From UBA9676 sp036522155 (GTDB lineage Bacteria; Actinomycetota; Actinomycetes; Streptosporangiales; Streptosporangiaceae): a DNA stretch of 8,221 nt. The DNA is taken from assembly GCA_036522155.1 (NCBI GenBank), contig DATDGI010000395.1, positions 1 to 8,221 on the forward strand, written 5' to 3'. This document shows, piece after piece, positions 1 to 5,699 of this stretch. Position 1 is the first letter of the stretch. Each line of letters begins with the position of its first letter. Below the pieces are notes generated by a model, which was not told the DNA's origin, ran no database searches, and saw only the letters and a program-made list of their open reading frames with translations. The position numbers and the translations under genes were made by a program.

Positions 1-384
1 GACCCGGGCCCGGGTCGCCGCCAGCACGGCGGGCAGGTATTTCTCGTCCACCTCCAGCACCGCCATCGTCGCGTCGGGTGCCTGCCCGAGGGCCGCGGTC
101 AGGCCGGCCTCCATGTTGGCGCCGAAGGCGTTGCTGGCGACCTCCTGCCCCAGCGCGCCCAGCGCGGCGGTGATGAGCCGGGTGGTGGTGGTCTTGCCGT
201 TGGTGCCGGTGACCAGCACCACCTGGCGGCCCGCCGCGAGCAGCCCCAGCAGGTCGGGCTCCACCCGCAGCCCGATGACCCCGCCGATGACCGATCCGTC
301 GCCGCGGCCGGCCAGGCGTGACATCTTCCCCGCGGCGCCACCGAGGGTGGTCGCCAGGCGCGCGCGCAACGGAAGCTTGCCCAT
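1..384 (-). CDS. murT: MurT, lipid II isoglutaminyl synthase subunit (5' part; runs off left edge)
   Basis: The N-terminal 128 residues of a Mur-ligase family protein are visible, and the frame is open to the window edge. MurT works with the glutaminase GatD to amidate the D-glutamate of lipid II in the cytoplasm: GatD supplies ammonia and MurT activates the glutamate with ATP. Seen directly: the P-loop VLVTGTNGKTTTTRLI at about residues 56-71, then SNAFGANMEAGL at about 84-95, and VLEVDEKYLPAV at about 109-120, an order typical of actinobacterial MurT. The start MGKLPLRARLA matches the usual short basic N-terminus. The MurT zinc ribbon, the C-terminal domain and any gatD gene would lie beyond the left edge. 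The ATG is 11 bp after the stop of the HerA-like ATPase gene, so co-transcription is likely. No strong Shine-Dalgarno is visible, which fits readthrough or translational coupling. A folylpolyglutamate synthase or MurC-F ligase is less likely because of the short N-terminus and the TNGKTTTT form of the P-loop. Confidence 0.9.
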   Translation of the reverse strand, partial: MGKLPLRARLATTLGGAAGKMSRLAGRGDGSVIGGVIGLRVEPDLLGLLAAGRQVVLVTGTNGKTTTTRLITAALGALGQEVASNAFGANMEAGLTAALGQAPDATMAVLEVDEKYLPAVLAATRARV

Positions 385-395
385 GGCCGATGATG

Positions 396-3300
396 CTATC
401 CGGCCCGCGGATCTGGCCGGCCTGGCTGCGCGGTGCACGGGGCCGGGTCCGGGCCTGCTGGCCCGGCCAGGAACCGGCCGGGCCAGGACAGCACGGTGGG
501 CAGCCAGTCACCGGCGGCCAGCTGGTGCGCGACGTGGCGCAGCTGGCTGCCCGGTGGCAGACCGACCGCGGCGGTGGCCAGATCGGCGGTGAAGCCCCGC
601 TGGTCATCATGGCCGAGCAGGGCGGTCCAGGCGGGCCACTGGTTGGCCGCCAGTTCCGGTGACAGCGGGTGGCGGCGCAGCGCGCGCAGCCGGTGCCCGG
701 CCCGCATGCCCGGCCAGTCCGCCAGCCCGGGCATGGTGAACTCCAGTGGCGGCGCGCGGTCACCGGCACCGGGGTGGCCGCCGGTGGCCGGTGCCACCCG
801 CTCCATCTCGTGCAGCCAGCGCAGCTGCGGGATCACCCAGCCCGGGCCGGGCCGCCCGCCGGCCCCGGCACCGCCGTCCAGCAGCCGCCGCGCCGCACCC
901 GCCACCGCCGCCAGCAGGTCACCGGGGTCGTAGCTGGCCCGCAGCGCCAGCGCCCGGGTGCCGACCACCCGGTCCAGCACGCTGGCCACCGTGCACTCCC
1001 GGGCCCGCGGGTCCAGCCCCGCCCACCAGGAGCGCACCGGGACCGGGACCGCGGGCAGCCCCCGGTTGGCCAGGAACGCCAGCACCAGCGTCTCCGCCCA
1101 CAACCGCCGCCACACCGGCCCGGCGGTCCCGGCCGCCGCGGCCAGCTCAGCCCGGCGCAGCTCCACCAGCGTGCACGCCCGCCCGCCCGCGCACACCGGC
1201 CCGCACGCCCGGCTGCGCCGCCCGGCCAGCGGCGGCGCCGGCCCCGGGCACGCCCGCTCCCGGTCCCCGCCGAACGGCACCCGCACCCGCACCGGCCGGT
1301 CCATCCCATCGGCGAACACCGCCGCCACCCCCGGCGGCAGCGACACCACCTGCCGCGACTGGCCCTCATCCAGGTTCATCGCCGCCCCCACCAGCTCCCG
1401 GTCATCACGCGCGGGCAGCCGGTGCACCACCTTCAAAGCCGTGTTCTTCACCGCATCAGCGACCAGCTTGGCCGGGATCTGCTCGGCGATCACCAGCCCC
1501 ACCCCATACGCGCGGATCTCCGCCAGCAAACCTGCGAACAGCTCCACCGCATGCCCGCTCGCCCGGCCCTCCCGGCCCGCCCGCAACAGCCGGTGCGCCT
1601 CCTCGATGACCAGCACATGACGCAGCTCCTCCACCCGCCCCGCCCTCGCCCGCAACCGCAAATGCTCAACCACCCGGACCACCACCGTCCCCATCAGGAA
1701 CGCCTTGTCCTCGTCGTTGGCCACGTCCTCGATGGCGAGGACCACGTTGCGCCGCAGCAGGGCGCCGATGTCGCCGGGGTGGCCGCCTTCGAAGAAGCGC
1801 CCGGCCGAGCCGACCCGCAGCGACCGCAGCCGCACGTCCACGAACCCGCGCACATCGGCCCGCAGCTGCGGGCCGTACCCCACCTCCTCGATCACCGCCA
1901 GCGCGGCCTGCTGCAACTGGGCCAGGGTGGGGACGACCGGCCCGGCCGCCGCCCCCGGCACCCGCCCGCCGGTGACCACGTCCCAGCCGCAGTCGGTGTA
2001 GACCCGCTCCAATGCCTGCGACATGATCTGCGGGAACGGCTCGTCGGCGTCGAAGGCGGCCAGGAACAGGGCCCGCACCATGTCGATATGGGCCTGGACC
2101 GGGTAGCCGGGCTCGGGGGCGAGCGGGTTGACCGAGAACGGGATCGACCCCGGATCGGCCGGGTTGATGACGGTCACGCTGCCCAGCGCGGCACCGCCCG
2201 CTCCGGCCAGCCGCCCGGCCATGGCCGCGTACTCCGATTTGACCGGCTCGACCGCCAGCCAGGGCAGCCCGGACAAGGTCAGCTGCTCCAGGAGATGCCG
2301 GACGGTCTGCGACTTCCCCGAGCCGGTGGCCCCGGCGACCAGAGCGTGCCGGTTCAGGGTGGCCAGGGGGACGCCGAATTCACCGACCGGCCGGTCCAGG
2401 CTGTCCAGGATCACCCCCAGGCTGACCGCTGCTGGCCGGCCGGCCCGGGGGTGCCCATTGCTCCCGCGCTCGCTGGGCCGCGCCTCGGCCGTGGTCTCGC
2501 TGGTCAGGTCGAACTGGCCCGCCCCGGTCACCCGCAGCCCCGGCACTTCCAGCCGTGGCAGGCCGGCGAGGGCGGCCAGCACCCCGGCGGTGGCCGGGAA
2601 CGGCGCGTGGGCGCCGGTCAGCGGGTCCGCCGTCGTCTCCCGCAGCGCCTCAGCCAGCCGGAGCGGCACCTGGCCGGTCGCCAGCCGGTAGGGATGGTGA
2701 CCCAGCTCGACCGAGCCGACCAGGACCGGCGCCAGCAGGGCGAGGTCCGCCGGAGTGGCGGCGCCGGCCATGACCCGCACCTGCCACAGGCCCGCGTCCC
2801 GGTAGGTGTCGAGCTCGGCCAGGCGGCGTTCGGCACGGTCGGCGCCGAACCGGGACTGTTCCTCGTCGTGGCGGCGCAGCACGTTCACCTCGGTGCGCAG
2901 TTCGCCGATCTCGGCATCCAGCTGGCCGGCCGGCTCGGCGACCACCAGCCAGCCGAACGGCCGGCCCAGCTGGGCGGTGAGGGACGATTCGAACAGGGTC
3001 GGCAGCGGGGGCTCCGGATGGGTCACGCTGGGGCTAGCGGTGGCCAGCGGGATCGCCTGGCGGCCCGGGCACAGCATCCACACCAGGCTGTCGAAGGCCG
3101 CGAGCCAGCCTGGACTGGGCGGCCGGCCGCGCGAAGCGGGCGGATAAAGCAGCGCCTGGTCCCGCCCCAGGGCGGGTAAGCACGGCTCGGCGGGCGCGGC
3201 GTTGGTGATCAGTTCCAGCGGCGCGCCCGCGCCCCGGCACAGCCAGCCGGCCACGAACGGACGGCCGCGGCTGGCGGCGGCCAGCACGGCGGGCAGCACA

Positions 3301-3407
3301 TTGACGTAGTCCTGGTCAGCCGAACCGGCTGGCCACGCGGCGGCGATGGAGGCGACCCGGAACCACGGGCCAGCCGTTTCGTCACCCAGCACCGGGATTG
3401 CCGTCAT
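396..3407 (-). CDS. HerA/VirB4-type (DUF87-like) ATP-binding protein with C-terminal Cys cluster
   Basis: A 1003-aa soluble protein of the HerA/VirB4 branch of the FtsK-HerA ATPases, which form hexameric motors for DNA or protein translocation. Residues 1-160 form an N-terminal domain. Residues about 163-205 are charged and heptad-like, probably a coiled coil. The motor core spans about 330-712. Walker A is GATGSGKS (359-366). The Walker B candidate is HVLVIEEAHRLL (597-608), with the acidic pair E602/E603. AEQIPAKL (641-648) sits where HerA/VirB4 proteins carry their conserved Gln. TALKVVHRLPARDDRELV (656-673) offers arginine-finger candidates. All key catalytic positions therefore look intact. 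C720, C735, C739 and C745 could bind a metal. Residues 750-1003 are helical and not recognised. No membrane segment is seen. The ATG has AGAGG eight bases upstream. The gene lies 90 bp after a membrane pseudo-ATPase gene and 11 bp before murT. The family call is firm; the substrate is unknown. Confidence 0.9.
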   Translation of the reverse strand: MTAIPVLGDETAGPWFRVASIAAAWPAGSADQDYVNVLPAVLAAASRGRPFVAGWLCRGAGAPLELITNAAPAEPCLPALGRDQALLYPPASRGRPPSPGWLAAFDSLVWMLCPGRQAIPLATASPSVTHPEPPLPTLFESSLTAQLGRPFGWLVVAEPAGQLDAEIGELRTEVNVLRRHDEEQSRFGADRAERRLAELDTYRDAGLWQVRVMAGAATPADLALLAPVLVGSVELGHHPYRLATGQVPLRLAEALRETTADPLTGAHAPFPATAGVLAALAGLPRLEVPGLRVTGAGQFDLTSETTAEARPSERGSNGHPRAGRPAAVSLGVILDSLDRPVGEFGVPLATLNRHALVAGATGSGKSQTVRHLLEQLTLSGLPWLAVEPVKSEYAAMAGRLAGAGGAALGSVTVINPADPGSIPFSVNPLAPEPGYPVQAHIDMVRALFLAAFDADEPFPQIMSQALERVYTDCGWDVVTGGRVPGAAAGPVVPTLAQLQQAALAVIEEVGYGPQLRADVRGFVDVRLRSLRVGSAGRFFEGGHPGDIGALLRRNVVLAIEDVANDEDKAFLMGTVVVRVVEHLRLRARAGRVEELRHVLVIEEAHRLLRAGREGRASGHAVELFAGLLAEIRAYGVGLVIAEQIPAKLVADAVKNTALKVVHRLPARDDRELVGAAMNLDEGQSRQVVSLPPGVAAVFADGMDRPVRVRVPFGGDRERACPGPAPPLAGRRSRACGPVCAGGRACTLVELRRAELAAAAGTAGPVWRRLWAETLVLAFLANRGLPAVPVPVRSWWAGLDPRARECTVASVLDRVVGTRALALRASYDPGDLLAAVAGAARRLLDGGAGAGGRPGPGWVIPQLRWLHEMERVAPATGGHPGAGDRAPPLEFTMPGLADWPGMRAGHRLRALRRHPLSPELAANQWPAWTALLGHDDQRGFTADLATAAVGLPPGSQLRHVAHQLAAGDWLPTVLSWPGRFLAGPAGPDPAPCTAQPGRPDPRAG

Positions 3408-3497
3408 GATGTGTGCCTCTCAGTCAGGGCAGGCGCGCGCCGCGGCCGGGCCGCCCCGGTCCGGCCGGCCGGCCCCGCGCCGCTATGGCCCAGCCCG
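3408..3497 (-). promoter_or_regulatory. 90-bp gap with GGCC palindromes, possible hairpin or attenuator
   Basis: This is the only sizeable non-coding stretch in the window. It contains the perfect self-complementary runs CCGGCCGGCCGG (3461-3472) and GGCCGGCCGGCC (3463-3474). It also has partly complementary flanks, CGCGGCCGGGCC (3441-3452) against GGCCCCGCG (3471-3479). RNA from either strand could fold into a very GC-rich hairpin between the two genes. No U-tract follows, so it is not a classical intrinsic terminator, although actinomycete terminators often lack one. No convincing -35/-10 pair was seen. It could tune expression between the membrane genes and the ATPase, or simply reflect high GC content. 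Confidence 0.3.
3416..3421 (-). promoter_or_regulatory. Ribosome binding site of the HerA-like ATPase gene
   Basis: On the minus strand GAGAGG lies eight bases before the ATG at 3407. It supports that start and shows that this gene can be translated independently of the gene upstream. Confidence 0.65.
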
Positions 3498-5699
3498 TCA
3501 TCGCCCGGGCCGCTTGCGCCAGTCGAGCGGCTCCGGCGGCGGGCCGAGGTTGGGCGGGGGCCGGCCCTTCCTCGACCGCCAGCTCACCGGGGCCGACGGC
3601 CGGGGCTGGGGCGCTGCATCCGCGCTGCCCCGGTCAGCCCGGACTGGCCCGGGGCGGGCGGGCGGTGCCTGCCCCGGGGCCGGGCGGGCCGGGGGCGGCG
3701 CCGGTTCCGGCCACTCGCTGGCGGCCTCCGGTGGCCGGGCGGCGGCCGCCTGGCTGGCCTCGGCCAGGCTCAGCGGGCTCACCGACGGCAGCGTCAGGAT
3801 GGCCGGGTTGGCGTCGGCCAGCACGACCTGACGCCCGTCCGGCGCCGCGTAGCTGACGATCACCGCGCTCGGCGGAAGCTGCTGGAGCTGATGCGGTTCG
3901 ACCAGGAACTCCCGGGAGCGCTGCGCGGTCCGGGCCAGCGACTCGTTCAGCCCGATCGCGGCCGACGTGCTCACCCCCCAGGATGTGCTGGCGTTGATCC
4001 CGGCCGTGATCGACTCCGAGTCGCTGGTGCCCACCGAGCTGCTCTGTTCGGCGCTGGCCGACCCGGTGTGCGCGCCGAACGGGGCCGGGTCGGCGCGTGT
4101 GTGGCCGCGCCCCCGGCTGCGCCCGGTGGTCTGGCTCGTCGAGGCCGAGACGGCCAGCGAATCGGCGGTCCCGACCGTGCTGGTGTAGGACCAGCCGGAG
4201 GTATCGGTGACCGAGGCACCCACCGTGTCGGTGAACTGGCTGAGCACGAACCGGTGCTCGGTCCCGATCTGCTCGCTGGCGACCTTGGCGTCGTCGGCGT
4301 TGCCCAGCCGCATGAAGGCGACGGCCGCGTTCCCGCGCCCGAGCCTCTCCCTGACCGGGGCCGGGATCGACCGGTAGGCGAGGACCAGCCCGGTCCGGGT
4401 GGTCTCGCACGCGTCGCACAGGCGGTCGATCACCTCACCGCGCAGCCGCTCGGCACCGGCCACGCACAGCGTGTGGCGCCAGGGCGGGCCGGGCGGGGCC
4501 TGCCGGAGCAGATGGGTGAGGGACACCGTGACATAGCTGGCGAGCATCCCGTGGCCGAACCCGGTCCCGCCCCGGTCCAGCGCAATCACCCGCAGCGCAC
4601 TGCGCGGCAGCGGGACCGGCGCGGACCCGAGTGGTTCCAGCAGGTGCAGCCGCGCCTCCAGGGCCCAGGCCCGTTCGGTCACCACCCGGTCGGTGACCCC
4701 CCGCCCGTACAGACGGGTGATCCGGTCCAGCTGGCCCGTGCTGAGCAGGCCCCGCTCGACATCCTCGCGTGGGTCGCCGACCTGGCCGAGGGCGCGCAGG
4801 CCGGCCATGACGCTGGCGATCCCGGCGCCCTCCCCTAACGCAGCCAGGACCCGTGCCATGATCGCGTGATCGCGCGCCGGGTCAGCCGCGCCGTCCGCGG
4901 GCGGATCGGCGGCAACGCTGGCGGCCAGCACGTCGGCGAGCGGCCCGGCGGGCATGCCCACCCCCAGGTCGAACCGGGGCAGGTCACCAGGCAGGACCCA
5001 GACCAGCGGCCGGACGCCCAGGTCCGGTGCCAGCGCCACGACATCGCGGCCGACCGCGCCCTCGGACAGATCCAGCAGCGTGACCTCCCCGCCGGTCGCC
5101 AGCTGGGCCGCCGCGGTCATGGTGAACAGGGCCGACCAGCCGGCCATGGTGCCGCCCGCCACGTCCACCCGGTCGATCCCGTCCGGCAACGCGACCGGGT
5201 ACCAGAGCGACTGACGGGCGAACCTCTGCTGCTGGGCCTGCCAGTCCCGGAACAGCCGCGCATGACCTTCGAGCCAGCCGAAGAGCAGGCTCTCCTGCGA
5301 GCCGCGGGAGGCACTGACCCGGTGTTCCTCCGCCGAGATGGTGGACTGCAGTTCCCGGTGGCCGCGCCAGACGGCCCGCCCGCACAGGCCCGTCAGGATG
5401 ACGAAAACCGCCGCGCCGAGAGTGGTCAGCGCCGGGTTCAGCAGGCCTGACAGGCCGAGGGTCAGCACCAGGGCCAGCGCCGCGAGGCCGGCGCCGGCCG
5501 ACAGCTTCCAGTACCGGCTCAGCAGCCGTTCCTCCCGCCGCTGCGCGGACAGCCAGCCGGGGTTCAGCTGCTCGGGCTCGGGCGGGACCGGGCGCCTCGG
5601 CGGCGGCCCGGGATCCGGCTGCGCCAGCGAGTACTGCCAGCCGAGATACACCCGGCCCGGCTGGAACACCGGGCCACCACCGCCCGGCCTGCCGCTCAC
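3498..5699 (-). CDS. Membrane-anchored TraG/TraD-like protein with degenerate P-loop and Ser/Thr-rich insertion
   Basis: A 733-aa protein, numbered from the GTG chosen here. An open frame extends 43 codons further to an ATG at 5828, but GTG 5699 overlaps the previous stop as GTGA and has GGGAG eight bases upstream. After a Pro-rich N-terminus come two membrane segments (about 64-86 and 88-107). The rest resembles a type IV coupling protein. GGTMAGWS (182-189) sits at the Walker A position with Trp instead of Lys. TLCVAGAERL (410-419) sits at Walker B with no acidic pair. FMRLGNADDAKVASEQIG (462-479) recalls the NxxDAxxLSxxLG pattern of TraG/TraD C-termini. Next comes a Ser/Thr-rich stretch (about 493-594), then REFLVEPHQLQQLP (596-609) and VVLADANPAI (625-634), matching the 'LLTxDELRxLP' end of that family. 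A Pro-rich tail fills 655-733. The protein is probably an inactive ATPase-fold partner of its neighbours. The coupling-protein relation is my inference from layout; function is unknown. Confidence 0.82.
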   Translation of the reverse strand: MSGRPGGGGPVFQPGRVYLGWQYSLAQPDPGPPPRRPVPPEPEQLNPGWLSAQRREERLLSRYWKLSAGAGLAALALVLTLGLSGLLNPALTTLGAAVFVILTGLCGRAVWRGHRELQSTISAEEHRVSASRGSQESLLFGWLEGHARLFRDWQAQQQRFARQSLWYPVALPDGIDRVDVAGGTMAGWSALFTMTAAAQLATGGEVTLLDLSEGAVGRDVVALAPDLGVRPLVWVLPGDLPRFDLGVGMPAGPLADVLAASVAADPPADGAADPARDHAIMARVLAALGEGAGIASVMAGLRALGQVGDPREDVERGLLSTGQLDRITRLYGRGVTDRVVTERAWALEARLHLLEPLGSAPVPLPRSALRVIALDRGGTGFGHGMLASYVTVSLTHLLRQAPPGPPWRHTLCVAGAERLRGEVIDRLCDACETTRTGLVLAYRSIPAPVRERLGRGNAAVAFMRLGNADDAKVASEQIGTEHRFVLSQFTDTVGASVTDTSGWSYTSTVGTADSLAVSASTSQTTGRSRGRGHTRADPAPFGAHTGSASAEQSSSVGTSDSESITAGINASTSWGVSTSAAIGLNESLARTAQRSREFLVEPHQLQQLPPSAVIVSYAAPDGRQVVLADANPAILTLPSVSPLSLAEASQAAAARPPEAASEWPEPAPPPARPAPGQAPPARPGPVRADRGSADAAPQPRPSAPVSWRSRKGRPPPNLGPPPEPLDWRKRPGR

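Noticed and set aside
1..16. Perfect 16-bp palindrome GACCCGGGCCCGGGTC at the left edge
   Set aside because: It lies inside murT coding sequence and uses ordinary Ala/Arg/Val/Gly-type codons; at this GC content such palindromes arise by chance, and nothing around it suggests an operator.
1020..1700. Stretch where the plus strand is unusually C-rich relative to G, a possible transferred segment
   Set aside because: The ATPase frame runs through it without a break and with normal G/C third positions; motor-core motifs continue on both sides, so composition alone does not support a boundary.
669..3179. 836-aa plus-strand open frame opposite the HerA-like ATPase gene
   Set aside because: Its translation is a repetitive Arg/Pro/Gln/Gly mixture with no domain signal. 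It is the expected antisense shadow of a high-GC gene, and the minus-strand frame carries clear Walker motifs.
3281..3295. 15-bp repeat CCAGCACGGCGGGCA shared with positions 21-35
   Set aside because: Both copies encode Leu-Pro-Ala-Val-Leu-Ala in different genes (MurT and the HerA-like ATPase). Shared codon preference explains it; there is no sign of a recombination site.
3411..4838. 475-aa plus-strand open frame opposite the second pseudo-ATPase gene
   Set aside because: It is Arg/Gly/Pro-rich with no recognisable motif and is antisense to a minus-strand gene with a convincing start and membrane segments; a GC-driven shadow.
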